DNA of 33,074 nucleotides from an uncultured Acidobacteriota bacterium (GCA_902826795.1 CADEGD010000007.1:77258-110331); one strand, 5' to 3'. Counted from the first letter of the stretch, positions 1 through 8,243 are shown. Numbers and translations: made by a program. The notes: generated by a model from the sequence alone, not told the origin.

Positions 1-167
1 GGCGTGATCAAGCTGGCGGAAAGCACTAACAGCAATGCGGCAAGCCAAATGTCGGCCCCCGACCCCTGCCGAATGCCGCGAACTATCAGCAGCCCGGCGA
101 AGATCACGCCCTGCAGAATGCAGATGAAAACAGCGATGCTTCGGAGGTTGAGGAAATCGATGGGCAC
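1..167 (-). CDS. N-terminal fragment of a membrane-anchored protein, possibly an AraC-type regulator (partial)
   Basis: An open frame on the minus strand runs off the left edge. It starts at a GTG (167-165) and has an in-frame TGA a short way upstream. The visible 55 residues begin VPIDFLNLRSIAVFICILQG and contain two hydrophobic helices (about residues 10-27 and 39-55) joined by a short basic loop with GIRQGSG. This helix-loop-helix start resembles the membrane part of AraC-family regulators that carry an N-terminal multi-helix sensor, but the DNA-binding half is outside the window, so the family is only a guess. No clear Shine-Dalgarno is seen. The gene is divergent from guaA. It could be any small multi-pass membrane protein. 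Confidence 0.45.
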   Translation of the reverse strand, partial: MPIDFLNLRSIAVFICILQGVIFAGLLIVRGIRQGSGADIWLAALLLVLSASLIT

Positions 168-269
168 TAGAAAAGATTGTGTAACGGTGAGGTTTTCGTC
201 AAGTCAACGTCGGAAGATTCATTTCTTTGAAGGCGATCTGGTCTTTTTCGGCTTTCACCAGCGAGAGCG

Positions 270-275
270 TATAAT
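270..275 (+). promoter_or_regulatory. Candidate -10 box for guaA
   Basis: An exact TATAAT lies 27 bases before the guaA start codon. No good -35 hexamer sits 16-18 bases upstream; the best is a T-rich stretch at 244-249. The Shine-Dalgarno GGGAG lies at 293-297. Confidence 0.45.
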
Positions 276-302
276 CTCGTTTTCAATTATTAGGGAGATT
301 TC

Positions 303-1847
303 TTGCAGCACGAACTCATACTCATTCTCGATTTCGGATCGCAGTACACGCAGTTGATCGCCCGCCGCGTACGCGAGCAAGGCGTATATTGCGAGATCCA
401 TCCGTTTCATCTGGCGGCCGAAGCGATCGCGGCGAAGAATCCGAAAGGCATAATCCTTTCCGGCGGGCCGTCGAGCGTGACGGACGAGGACGCGCCGCGG
501 GTCGAGGAAGGTTTCTACGATAAGGTGGGCGCACCGATACTTGGCATCTGTTATGGAATGCAGATGGTCGCGGTCGATCTGAACGGGAGAAACGAACCCG
601 CCGCCCGCCGTGAGTATGGCCACGCCAAGGTTAAGGTTTTGAGCGGAGCGACCAAGCTATTTAACGAACTCCCGTTCGAACTCGACGCGTGGATGAGCCA
701 CGGCGATCACGTGACCGAAGTGCCGCCGGGCTTTCACAAAACCGCGACGACCGGCGACGTCGTCACCGGGATGGAGAACGACGAGCGTGGCATTTACTGC
801 GTTCAATTTCACCCCGAAGTCTCGCACACGCCGCTTGGCAAAGAGGTTCTGCGCAATTTCCTCTTCAACGTCTGCGGATGCAAGGCCGATTGGACTCCGG
901 CGAGTTTTATCAAAGAAGAGATCGAACGGATCCGAGCTACGGTCGGCGAAAGTGACCGCGTCGTCTGCGGACTCTCAGGCGGCGTCGATTCCACCGTCGC
1001 GGCAGTGCTCGTTCATCAGGCGATCGGCGACCGGCAAACGTGCGTGTTCGTAAACAACGGCCTGCTTCGCTATCGCGAATTCGAAGACACGCTGAAGGTT
1101 TATGAAGACAATCTTCACCTCAACGTGATCGGTGCGGATGCGTCGCAAGATTTTTACGCAGTCTTAAAAGACGTCACCGACCCTGAGAAAAAGCGTAAAG
1201 CGATCGGCGCAAAGTTCATCGACGTATTCGATGCCGAGGCAAAACGCATCGGGGACGTGAAATGGTTGGTGCAGGGAACTCTCTACCCTGACGTAATCGA
1301 ATCGGTGAGCCTTCGCGGCTCGTCCGTGACGATCAAATCGCATCATAACGTCGGCGGCTTGCCGGAAAAGATGAACCTCAAGCTCATCGAACCGCTTCGT
1401 GAGCTATTCAAAGACGAGGTCCGCAACATCGGCCGCGATCTCGGCATTCCCGAAATGATCCTCGAACGCCATCCGTTCCCCGGCCCCGGCCTCGGCGTAC
1501 GCATCCTAGGTGACATCACGCCCGAAAAAGTCGAACTGCTGCAGAAAGCGGATAAGATCTTTATCGAAGAGCTGCACAACTTCGGCATCTATAAAGATGT
1601 CTGGCAGGCATTCGCCGTTCTGCTGCCGATCCAATCGGTCGGTGTCATGGGCGATTTCCGCACCTACGAAAAAACCGTCGCCATCCGCGCCGTCACGTCA
1701 ACCGACGGCATGACCGCCGACTGGGCCCGCCTTCCCCACGATTTCCTCGCCCGCGTCTCTTCCCGGATAACTTCCGAAGTCCGCGGCGTCAACCGCGTCG
1801 TCTACGACATTTCCTCGAAGCCGCCAAGCACGATCGAGTGGGAGTAG
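303..1847 (+). CDS. guaA: GMP synthase (glutamine-hydrolysing)
   Basis: Converts XMP, glutamine and ATP to GMP in the cytoplasm, the last step of guanine nucleotide synthesis. The 514 residues match the usual bacterial length. The N-terminal class I glutamine amidotransferase has the nucleophile Cys83 in GICYGMQ and the His170/Glu172 pair in QFHPEV. The ATP-pyrophosphatase domain follows with the P-loop SGGVDS near residue 225. The C-terminal dimerisation domain ends in the family-typical KPPSTIEWE. The start is a TTG: a Shine-Dalgarno (AGGGAG) is well spaced before it, and the protein begins directly with the conserved LILDFGSQYTQLIARR. It stands alone, without guaB nearby. Family assignment is certain. 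Confidence 0.98.
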   Translation: MQHELILILDFGSQYTQLIARRVREQGVYCEIHPFHLAAEAIAAKNPKGIILSGGPSSVTDEDAPRVEEGFYDKVGAPILGICYGMQMVAVDLNGRNEPAARREYGHAKVKVLSGATKLFNELPFELDAWMSHGDHVTEVPPGFHKTATTGDVVTGMENDERGIYCVQFHPEVSHTPLGKEVLRNFLFNVCGCKADWTPASFIKEEIERIRATVGESDRVVCGLSGGVDSTVAAVLVHQAIGDRQTCVFVNNGLLRYREFEDTLKVYEDNLHLNVIGADASQDFYAVLKDVTDPEKKRKAIGAKFIDVFDAEAKRIGDVKWLVQGTLYPDVIESVSLRGSSVTIKSHHNVGGLPEKMNLKLIEPLRELFKDEVRNIGRDLGIPEMILERHPFPGPGLGVRILGDITPEKVELLQKADKIFIEELHNFGIYKDVWQAFAVLLPIQSVGVMGDFRTYEKTVAIRAVTSTDGMTADWARLPHDFLARVSSRITSEVRGVNRVVYDISSKPPSTIEWE

Positions 1848-1867
1848 ATCTAGGATCTGAAAATCTC

Positions 1868-1930
1868 AAATTTCAAATTTGAAATTTAAAACCGTCAAGA
1901 AAGTACGACCTGAATTTCAAATTTGAAATT
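1868..1930. repeat. Pair of AT-rich palindromes (AAATTTCAAATTTGAAATTT type)
   Basis: Two near-identical self-complementary blocks, a perfect 20-base palindrome at 1868-1887 and an 18-base palindrome at 1913-1930, sit between guaA and the next gene. The same word recurs inside that gene (2222-2249) and inside recN (13550-13579). They could form hairpins or cruciforms. Without a T-tract after a GC-rich stem they are poor terminators. Confidence 0.85.
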
Positions 1931-1945
1931 TGAGGCGATAGAAAT

Positions 1946-2479
1946 ATGAAATACAAAAATTTCGAAGATCTTCCTGTCTGGAACGCCGCGATCGAATTTG
2001 CATTGGGAATCTTCGATTTCACCGCGAAGGCTGACTTTCGAGGTGTCGGCGATCTCAAGAGTCAGATCGAACGGGCGGCGGTGTCTATCTCGAACAACAT
2101 TGCCGAAGGCTTTGAGCGTGGAACGAACAACGACCTGATCCATTTCCTCTATATCGCGAAAGGCTCGGCGGGCGAATGCAGATCAATGTTGCGGATGTGT
2201 GAGCGGTCGAACAAGTTCTCGAATTTCAAATCTGAAATTTCAAATTTGATATTGCGCTCGGAGAGCATTTCGAAACAACTGAACGGCTGGACCGAGTCGT
2301 TGAAGAATTCAGACATCAAGGGCATTCGATATTTGAATGAAAAGGAACGGCAGAAGATCCAACGAAATAACGAGGCAAACGAGTTTGATCGCGAAATAAA
2401 AGCGATGGTCGAGCAGTCGGCCAGGGAAAGACACGAACAACGTCGACAGGAACGCGAGGGCCACGATTCCCATACCTAG
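1946..2479 (+). CDS. Four-helix bundle protein (23S rRNA intervening-sequence type)
   Basis: The 177 residues start KYKNFEDLPVW, followed by an all-helical body with the family hallmark QIERAAVSISNNIAEGFERG (about residues 49-68) and FLYIAKGSAGECRSML. This is the four-helix-bundle family first seen in 23S rRNA intervening sequences, now known mostly as stand-alone genes of unknown function, thought to assemble as pentamers. The usual length is about 120 residues; here a segment around residues 92-101 (SNFKSEISNL) is encoded by the AT-rich repeat, and the C-terminus ends in a highly charged tail (about residues 130-177). The gene is preceded by two copies of the same repeat. There is no rRNA nearby. 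No strong Shine-Dalgarno is seen; GAGGCGA at 1932-1938 may serve. Confidence 0.85.
   Translation: MKYKNFEDLPVWNAAIEFALGIFDFTAKADFRGVGDLKSQIERAAVSISNNIAEGFERGTNNDLIHFLYIAKGSAGECRSMLRMCERSNKFSNFKSEISNLILRSESISKQLNGWTESLKNSDIKGIRYLNEKERQKIQRNNEANEFDREIKAMVEQSARERHEQRRQEREGHDSHT
2222..2249. repeat. AT-rich repeat copy inside the four-helix bundle gene
   Basis: An AATTTCAAAT / CTGAAATTTCAAATTTG stretch, related to the palindromes at 1868-1930, is read in-frame as SNFKSEISNL without breaking the gene. Confidence 0.75.
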
Positions 2480-2814
2480 GTCTCAGGTCTCGATCTCACA
2501 CGTATTAGTGTCAAGGCTTAAATTCAGATCTTCACTGGGTGGGTCAGGAGCTTGCAAAAAGAACTCAGTTCCAGTAGCTCCAATAGCGGACGCAAACCGC
2601 CATACCAAGCAGTGCGGAAAATTGACGGCGCCAAAAAAGCTGCGCCATTTTGGAATTTTCGGCTGGCTCTTGTCTGGCTCCCGATAAAAACTCGGGCATG
2701 CTCGCGTGAGTCGCCGGGAACTTTGTTGGAGTATTTTCGGGCGTCGATCCGGGAGCGCCGATGGACCTTCTGTGCCCGATTAGACACGAAACCCAAACCT
2801 GACTAGTATTGCTT
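2480..2814. other. Gene-free interval
   Basis: Some 335 bases with no convincing gene. Overlapping open frames exist on both strands (about 84 codons plus, 90 codons minus), but neither shows a recognisable domain or Shine-Dalgarno. The interval holds short GC-rich inverted repeats (GGCGC at 2627-2631 with GCGCC at 2642-2646, and CCCGA/TCGGG around 2681-2696). It may be a decayed gene or an intergenic repeat. Confidence 0.5.
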
Positions 2815-2834
2815 CAGCGTTTTTCCGAACGCTG
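2815..2834 (+). promoter_or_regulatory. Hairpin immediately upstream of the symporter start
   Basis: CAGCGTT and AACGCTG form a perfect 7-base stem around a 6-base loop (TTTCCG), ending 11 bases before the ATG at 2846. No Shine-Dalgarno lies between hairpin and start. It could affect translation initiation or be an operator; the role is inferred from position only. Confidence 0.5.
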
Positions 2835-2845
2835 CCCTTATCGAT

Positions 2846-4339
2846 ATGACTAACTTCAACTGGCTTCTGGACGGAAGCATTGTTGGGCTTTACCTGCTGG
2901 TTACGATGGCTGCCGGGCTGTATGTGCGCAAGTACGTCGGCAAGGTCGATGACTTTCTCGTCGCGGGCCGCGAGATGAACGTTTATCTCGGCATCGCGAG
3001 CCTGGCGGCGACCGAGTTCGGCATTGTCACGTGTATGTACACGGCCGAGGCGGGCTATAAATATGGCTTTGCCGGTGCGACACCGGGCATCGCCATGGCA
3101 TTGTCGATGCTCGTGATCGGCTACACCGGATTCTGCATCAAGCCGCTCCGAGATTCAGGCGTGATCACCATCCCGCAGTTGATAGAAAAGCAGTTCGGCC
3201 CGCGAATACGCTGGGCGGCAGGTGTCGTTATCGTGCTCGGCGGCCTGCTGAACATGGGCGTATTCTTGCGGATCGGCGGACAGTTTTTAGTAAAGATAGT
3301 TGGGCTGCAAGTAACCTCCTTCGAGCTGTGGGGATATCAGATCGGCTATCTGGAAACGATCATGACGGTTCTTCTGATCGGGGTTGCAACCTATACGATC
3401 CTGGGCGGGATGCTTTCGGTGCTGATCACTGACTTTTTACAGTTCGTAGTAATGAGCGCGGGTTTGATCGCAGTCACGCTGCTGATCTTGATCTACGTCG
3501 GCTGGGACAAACTCGTCGCCACTGTGGAGGCAAACTACGGCGCGGGCGGCTTCAATCCCTTCGTCAATCCCGATCTTGGGTGGGAGTACGTTCTTTTTCA
3601 AGTCCTACTAAATTTTGCCGCCGTGCTTACGTGGCAGACTACCATCGCACGCGTGCTCGCCGCCAAAGATTCGAAGACGGGCCAGAATATCTACGTCCGA
3701 ACGAGTTTCTTTTTCGTCTGTCGCTTTCTGATACCGGGTATTTGGGGAATCGCCGCTCTCGCGACGCTCGGACAGGTGACGAATACGCTCGACGCGATGC
3801 CGACGTTTCTCTCGACGTTCGTTCCGGTCGGGTTGATGGGCCTATGCGTCGCGGCGATGCTCGCGGCCGATATGTCGACCGACTCGAGCTATATGCTCAC
3901 GTGGGGAAGCGTCATCTATAACGACATCATGGCTCCGTTGAGAAAGAAGGAATGGTCTGAAAAAAAGGGGATCCTGATCAACCGAATGATCGTGGCACTG
4001 ATCGGAGTGTTCCTGCTGTTCTACGGCCTGTGGTACCCGCTCGAAGGCGACGTTTGGACGTATCTCGGCATCACCGGAACCATATATCTAGCAAGTATTT
4101 CGGTGCTTCTGATCTCCTCGTGCTACTGGAGCGGAGCAAACAGTTGGGGAGCCGCGGCATCGATAATCCTAGCGGCAGCCATCCCGGTCGCGTTCCTCGT
4201 ACTTGAGAAAACACCGGCGACTCGCGACCTCGCAAAGTCGATTGGTCCATATTATTCGGGCATCGCGGCGTATGTCGCGTCGGCATTGGCGATGATAGTT
4301 TTTTCGCTGCTCAAACCGCGGAAAGGAGGCGAAGTATGA
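2846..4339 (+). CDS. Sodium:solute symporter (SSS family)
   Basis: An inner-membrane secondary transporter that should import a small organic solute with Na+. The 497 residues show about 13 hydrophobic segments and the SSS-type start GLYVRKYVGKVDDFLVAGRE followed by ATEFGIVTCMYTAEAG, as in this LeuT-fold family. The substrate cannot be read from sequence. Its 3' end overlaps a 49-codon membrane peptide (ATGA at 4336-4339), and it converges on a kinase/nucleotidyltransferase pair that could act on an imported sugar, so a sugar is a reasonable but unproven substrate. The ATG at 2846 lacks a visible Shine-Dalgarno; the hairpin just upstream may matter. Confidence 0.93.
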   Translation: MTNFNWLLDGSIVGLYLLVTMAAGLYVRKYVGKVDDFLVAGREMNVYLGIASLAATEFGIVTCMYTAEAGYKYGFAGATPGIAMALSMLVIGYTGFCIKPLRDSGVITIPQLIEKQFGPRIRWAAGVVIVLGGLLNMGVFLRIGGQFLVKIVGLQVTSFELWGYQIGYLETIMTVLLIGVATYTILGGMLSVLITDFLQFVVMSAGLIAVTLLILIYVGWDKLVATVEANYGAGGFNPFVNPDLGWEYVLFQVLLNFAAVLTWQTTIARVLAAKDSKTGQNIYVRTSFFFVCRFLIPGIWGIAALATLGQVTNTLDAMPTFLSTFVPVGLMGLCVAAMLAADMSTDSSYMLTWGSVIYNDIMAPLRKKEWSEKKGILINRMIVALIGVFLLFYGLWYPLEGDVWTYLGITGTIYLASISVLLISSCYWSGANSWGAAASIILAAAIPVAFLVLEKTPATRDLAKSIGPYYSGIAAYVASALAMIVFSLLKPRKGGEV

Positions 4340-4485
4340 AGTACTTTTGGTTGGTTCTGACCTTAACGGCGGTCGGATGGTACATCTTAGTTACCGCGTA
4401 TGTTTCGTACAAAGGCGTTGCGGATATCAAAGAAATGCTACGCAGTCTTGCCGCGAAAAACCGTTCAGGCGAGAACGATCTGTGA
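4336..4485 (+). CDS. Small single-pass membrane peptide, symporter accessory type
   Basis: A 49-residue frame starts at the ATG that overlaps the symporter stop (ATGA) and has an ideal Shine-Dalgarno, AGGAGG at 4324-4329. It encodes MKYFWLVLTLTAVGWYILVT, one transmembrane helix (about residues 3-24), then a short amphipathic, charged tail ending in RSGENDL. Such tiny partners are known next to some SSS and NSS transporters, where they are treated as small accessory subunits. Coupling strongly suggests it is made together with the transporter. Its last 21 bases overlap the 3' end of the convergent kinase gene. No enzyme function is expected. Confidence 0.8.
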   Translation: MKYFWLVLTLTAVGWYILVTAYVSYKGVADIKEMLRSLAAKNRSGENDL

Positions 4486-5640
4486 CGGCCGCGTAACGAA
4501 GAATTCACTGGCTTCGGAGTGTTGTGGGAATGTCTTGAGATATCCGTTCTGCCACTCATCCGTAAAGGCGTCGGCATCCGATCTTCGAACGATCGCATAG
4601 ACGCTTCCGCCAAACCCCGCTCCAAAGGCCGACGCCGCAATCGAGCCAAGCTCTCTTGCAGACCGCTGCAGAAACATCGTTTCGGGCGTTTGGTTCTTGA
4701 GATGCTCCTCAGCAAATTGTTGAGACATATTGACGGTACGTCCGATATCGGAGATCTTCTCTTCAGCGATCATCGCGCTTACAATTGGAATCGCCTCGAA
4801 ATTCTCGAATTGGAACTGTCTTAGACGCGATATCAACTCGTCCTCCGCAAAGCGTGACGCTCCTTTGCGAACCACATTTCGTAATTCTTCAAAACCGATA
4901 TCCGAGGCAATATCACTCAACGAGCGCGATGTTCCGAAGCGTTGCGTTATATCAGAAACCATCAGCGAGATCCGATTGTATTTTTCAAGCGCCGAACCGG
5001 TCTTTTCGGCTAGGACGCCGCTGGAGGCGACGATGAATGTTAGGTCGTCCGGAAATGCCAGATCGGCCTCACGCCGAAGCGGCGAAAAGGCGAACCGTGT
5101 AAGAAGATCGTTTTTTCCCAGCAGGATCGCGGCATGATCCTGGCTTCCGCCAAACGTGCCGACGCCCGCCGAGCCTTTAAGATCGCGATAGGTTTGTCCG
5201 TTCTCGACGCAGCCGAGGTATTCGGCAAGCTGTAATTCGTTGTCGATGCTCGTCCGAAACTCGTCGCGTGATCGTAGGTCGTTCACGGCATCGAGCGCTG
5301 CAAAAACCATGATCATCAACGCGCTGGAACTGGACAGCCCGGCCGCTTTTGGCAGGTCGCTGCGAAAGCGTATCGACACACCGTTTAACGGTCCGAGATT
5401 CTCAGTTACGCGACGAGCAACTTCGGCCGCGTAACTCGACCAATGTCCGACTGCGGCGACAGGTTCGGTCAGGTCGATCGACGCCTTCTCGCCGATATCT
5501 ACATTGTCGAGCACCATCGTGCTGTCCGATCGCTCGTCGATCTCGGCATGAAATCCCCGGTCGATCGCGCACACAATGCTCCGGCCGCCACAATAGTCGG
5601 TGTGTTTGCCGAGCACTTCGATCCTGCCGGGAATAAACAT
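4465..5640 (-). CDS. GHMP sugar kinase, galactokinase-like
   Basis: Predicted cytoplasmic ATP-dependent anomeric sugar kinase. The 391 residues carry the three GHMP signatures: the galactokinase-type GRIEVLGKHTDYCGG (residues 5-19), the ATP-binding LPKAAGLSSSSAL (96-108) and the C-terminal GAGFGGSVYA. Classical galactokinases have GEHTDY and GxMDQ; here Glu is Lys in the first and the second reads GSQDH, keeping the catalytic Asp but changing its neighbours, so the substrate may not be galactose. Its ATG shares one base with the stop of the upstream nucleotidyltransferase (TAATG), so kinase and nucleotidyltransferase probably act in sequence: sugar to sugar-1-phosphate to NDP-sugar. Calling it galK would over-reach. 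Confidence 0.85.
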   Translation of the reverse strand: MFIPGRIEVLGKHTDYCGGRSIVCAIDRGFHAEIDERSDSTMVLDNVDIGEKASIDLTEPVAAVGHWSSYAAEVARRVTENLGPLNGVSIRFRSDLPKAAGLSSSSALMIMVFAALDAVNDLRSRDEFRTSIDNELQLAEYLGCVENGQTYRDLKGSAGVGTFGGSQDHAAILLGKNDLLTRFAFSPLRREADLAFPDDLTFIVASSGVLAEKTGSALEKYNRISLMVSDITQRFGTSRSLSDIASDIGFEELRNVVRKGASRFAEDELISRLRQFQFENFEAIPIVSAMIAEEKISDIGRTVNMSQQFAEEHLKNQTPETMFLQRSARELGSIAASAFGAGFGGSVYAIVRRSDADAFTDEWQNGYLKTFPQHSEASEFFVTRPSQIVLA

Positions 5641-6431
5641 TAAGCAGCCTCCAGAAAGCGAGAAACGCTCACTATATCTGCACGGCTCGACAGGTCGAGC
5701 ACGCCTTCGTCAGACGGAACAACTTTGTATCGCTCGCCAAGTTGAGTCATCGCATATTCCACCGCCGAAGCAATTTCATACTCGTTTCGAATAGATGGTT
5801 CAATAGTCCGGCACGCTTCGAAGATCATCGGCGAAAACAGCCATGCGTTCATCGATATTAGAGATTCCGGTTCGACGGATTCGGGCTTTTCGGCAATGCG
5901 AGAAAGGTAACCATCTTCACCAACCTCAAGCGTCGCAAATTTCGCTATTCTCTCGGCCGGTATATTACCTTTTGCGATCAAGGCCTCACGCTCGAACCCG
6001 AGCAGGCCGGCCCGGTTGATCGCACGCAATCGTCTAAGGCTATCGACGGGGTAGAGGTTGTCGGAATTTACAACGAGAAAAAGCTCGTCCCCGTAGATCA
6101 AGTTCTCCGCTGAAAGCACGGCATCGGCAGTCCCGAGGGCTTTTTCCTGAACGGCAAAATCGGCATTGATCTGCTTCCTTCTACAGAGATCTCTGATCGC
6201 ATCGTGTTCCGGCCCGATCACAAGGCACACCTCATTAAAGCCGGAGTCATAAAGTCGATGGACGATCACCTCGAGCATAGTCATTTCTCCAAGTACCGGC
6301 ATCAAAGCTTTTATTCCTTGAGCCGCGATCCTCGACTGTTCTTCCGAAAGCTCAGCCTCAACTTGGTCTGCGCGCATCCGTGTTCCCAAGCCTCTTGCGA
6401 GCACGATTGCTTTGCTCGGCGGTTTATACAT
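5640..6431 (-). CDS. Sugar-phosphate nucleotidyltransferase
   Basis: A GT-A-fold NTP transferase of 263 residues that should join a sugar-1-phosphate to a nucleotide. It starts MYKPPSKAIVLARGLGTRMR, the nucleotide-binding signature at the very N-terminus. Other motifs are GIKALMPV in the position of the usual PKPLLPV, the metal-binding Asp in VVNSDNLYP, NEYEIASAVEYA, and the closing VLDLSSRADI. The frame stays open upstream for about 71 more codons, but the start at 6431 is preferred: AAAGG is correctly placed and the domain begins there. It is the first gene of the pair with the GHMP kinase. The nucleotide and sugar specificity cannot be told. The promoter should lie in the divergent interval 6432-6647. 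Confidence 0.88.
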   Translation of the reverse strand: MYKPPSKAIVLARGLGTRMRADQVEAELSEEQSRIAAQGIKALMPVLGEMTMLEVIVHRLYDSGFNEVCLVIGPEHDAIRDLCRRKQINADFAVQEKALGTADAVLSAENLIYGDELFLVVNSDNLYPVDSLRRLRAINRAGLLGFEREALIAKGNIPAERIAKFATLEVGEDGYLSRIAEKPESVEPESLISMNAWLFSPMIFEACRTIEPSIRNEYEIASAVEYAMTQLGERYKVVPSDEGVLDLSSRADIVSVSRFLEAA

Positions 6432-6647
6432 ATACGTGCCTTTAACTTCAATTCCGCGAATGAATAGGGTACATTTGCGCACCATATCGTCCGAAACAGG
6501 CAAATTTGATTTTCGCCGTACTGCTTGTAAATAACTCACAATAAAAGGGTTATCAAATCTGGCACAGTCGTTGCGCAATACATCTCCGAATTCTCCCGTT
6601 GGCGTATGCTCACCCCAACGTCTTGGGAGCTTAAGGAGAAACAAATC
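6432..6647. promoter_or_regulatory. Divergent intergenic region
   Basis: This interval must drive the leftward nucleotidyltransferase-kinase pair and the rightward secreted-protein gene. It contains a short inverted repeat, CGTTGG (6597-6602) with CCAACG (6615-6620), and the Shine-Dalgarno AAGGAG at 6633-6638. I could not pick convincing -35/-10 pairs. Confidence 0.4.
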
Positions 6648-8192
6648 ATGGGAAGTAAGAAACTCACAATTTTTGCAGCACTCTTTTCTTTGCTTATCGG
6701 AGTCGCGGGCGTCAATGCACAGATCTGGAATCCGCGGCCAAACGACACGCAGGTTCGAAATCTTCTGAGCCGCTTGGAGACGCGAACCGATACGTTTCGT
6801 GGCCAGATCGACAATCGGCTCGATGGCAGCCGCTGGAACAACACGACGCCTGGCGATGACCTGATGGCATATGTCAACGCGTTTGAAAACGCGACCGACT
6901 CACTCCGGCGCAATTTCGACGGACGACGTGTCGCGAATGCCGATGTTAATCAGGTTCTTAACTATGGAACTTACATTGACAGTTTCATGCGTCGAAACAA
7001 TCTTGCGTCCGCTCCTGAGCGACAGTGGTCGCTCATCCGTACAGATCTTGGTCAGTTAGCCAATCTTTATCGCGTTAGCTGGAACTGGAATCAGAATCTT
7101 CCTCCGTTTCCCGGATCTGGATATCCGGGCGAGAACTGGGGAAACTCCAGATTTGACGGTACCTATCGACTGAACGTCGGTCTTAGCGACAACGTGAACA
7201 ACGTCATCAACCAGACGATCAGCAACACGTCAGTTCGAGCTCGACAGACGCAGAATTTGACGCGTAGACTAACGGCTCCTCGGGCTTTGGCGATCGAAGT
7301 TCGCGGCAGCCAGGTGACGATGGCAACTGATTTTGGTGCTCCAGTTACACTCACGGCAGACGGACGCACTATAACCGAAACCAACGCTCGAGGACGCACG
7401 ACGCGTACTACGGTGACGATGACCGGCAATACGCTTCGCATCACAACCGATGGCGATCGTAATCAGGACTATCGAGTATCGTTTACGGCGACGAATCGAA
7501 ACCAACTTCGCGTGACGCGTGAGATCTATCTGGAAAACCAGAACCAGATGATCACCGCGACGAGCGTTTATGATCGGACGTCCAATACAGCATCGTGGCC
7601 GAACGTCAATCCGGGTCGCCCGGGTTGGAATCAGCCTCCGGTCGGCGGGAACTTTCATATTCCAAGTGGTACTCGCATGACGGCGGTGCTTCGAAACCGC
7701 GTCGCAACGAACGTATCTCAGGCGGGTGACAGATTTACGATGGAAGTGACGTCGCCGAGCCAGTATTCTGGTGCGATCATTACCGGCCGAATCGCTCAGG
7801 CTGAAGGTTCCGGACGCGTTTCGGGCCGAGCGAACCTGACGATGGAGTTTGATTCGATCCAGTATCGCGGACGCACTTATGGGTTCGCGGGCATCATTGA
7901 TTCGGCCCGAGAGGCTGATGGCGATGCGATCAATATCAGCAATGAGGGTTCGGTCCGCGATGGCAACCAAACGACGCGTACCGTGACTCGTGCGGGCATC
8001 GGTGCAGCTCTCGGCGCGGTCATTGGTGCGATCGCCGGCGGCGGCGACGGAGCGGCGATCGGCGCAGCAGTCGGAGCCGGTGCTGGTGCCGGTACGGTAC
8101 TCATCCAAGGCCGCGACAATCTGCAGCTTGAATCGGGCACGCAGTTTGATATTACGTCAACCGGTCCGAATAGCGTCGGTTATAACTACTAA
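6648..8192 (+). CDS. Secreted protein with a C-terminal glycine-zipper segment
   Basis: The 514 residues start with a clear Sec signal peptide, [20 protein letters not shown], ending near GVNAQ. The mature part has an N-terminal helical region (about 25-170), a Thr/Asn/Arg-rich beta region (about 180-320), then a beta domain with a strong GFAGIID...ISNEGSVRD block and a long Gly/Ala helix pair (about 449-485) of glycine-zipper type that could insert in a membrane. It ends in [17 protein letters not shown] do not recognise a family with known function; an outer-membrane or periplasmic structural protein is plausible. The ATG at 6648 is chosen over one at 6606 because AAGGAG precedes it and the signal peptide starts there. 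A strong terminator follows. Confidence 0.85.
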   Translation: MGSKKLTIFAALFSLLIGVAGVNAQIWNPRPNDTQVRNLLSRLETRTDTFRGQIDNRLDGSRWNNTTPGDDLMAYVNAFENATDSLRRNFDGRRVANADVNQVLNYGTYIDSFMRRNNLASAPERQWSLIRTDLGQLANLYRVSWNWNQNLPPFPGSGYPGENWGNSRFDGTYRLNVGLSDNVNNVINQTISNTSVRARQTQNLTRRLTAPRALAIEVRGSQVTMATDFGAPVTLTADGRTITETNARGRTTRTTVTMTGNTLRITTDGDRNQDYRVSFTATNRNQLRVTREIYLENQNQMITATSVYDRTSNTASWPNVNPGRPGWNQPPVGGNFHIPSGTRMTAVLRNRVATNVSQAGDRFTMEVTSPSQYSGAIITGRIAQAEGSGRVSGRANLTMEFDSIQYRGRTYGFAGIIDSAREADGDAINISNEGSVRDGNQTTRTVTRAGIGAALGAVIGAIAGGGDGAAIGAAVGAGAGAGTVLIQGRDNLQLESGTQFDITSTGPNSVGYNY

Positions 8193-8213
8193 CGCTTGTT
8201 GGACCAACTTTGA

Positions 8214-8243
8214 TGAGGCAGGCTTCGGCTTGCCTCATTTTTT
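8214..8243 (+). terminator. Rho-independent terminator with UUCG loop
   Basis: A 10-base stem, TGAGGCAGGC with GCTTGCCTCA (one G-U pair), closed by a TTCG tetraloop and followed by six T. It sits 21 bases after the glycine-zipper gene. Confidence 0.93.

Noticed and set aside
4..357. 117-codon plus-strand frame at the left edge
   Set aside because: It overlaps the guaA start and promoter, has no Shine-Dalgarno and mirrors the minus-strand membrane gene.
1946..2479. Four-helix bundle gene as a true 23S rRNA intervening sequence
   Set aside because: No rRNA sequence flanks it; it is a stand-alone family member.
6432..6644. 71-codon N-terminal extension of the nucleotidyltransferase
   Set aside because: The nucleotide-binding signature begins right after the ATG at 6431, which has a Shine-Dalgarno; the extension crosses the divergent promoter region.
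7269..8108. 279-codon minus-strand frame opposite the glycine-zipper protein
   Set aside because: Arg/Asp-rich shadow translation without a recognisable fold or Shine-Dalgarno.
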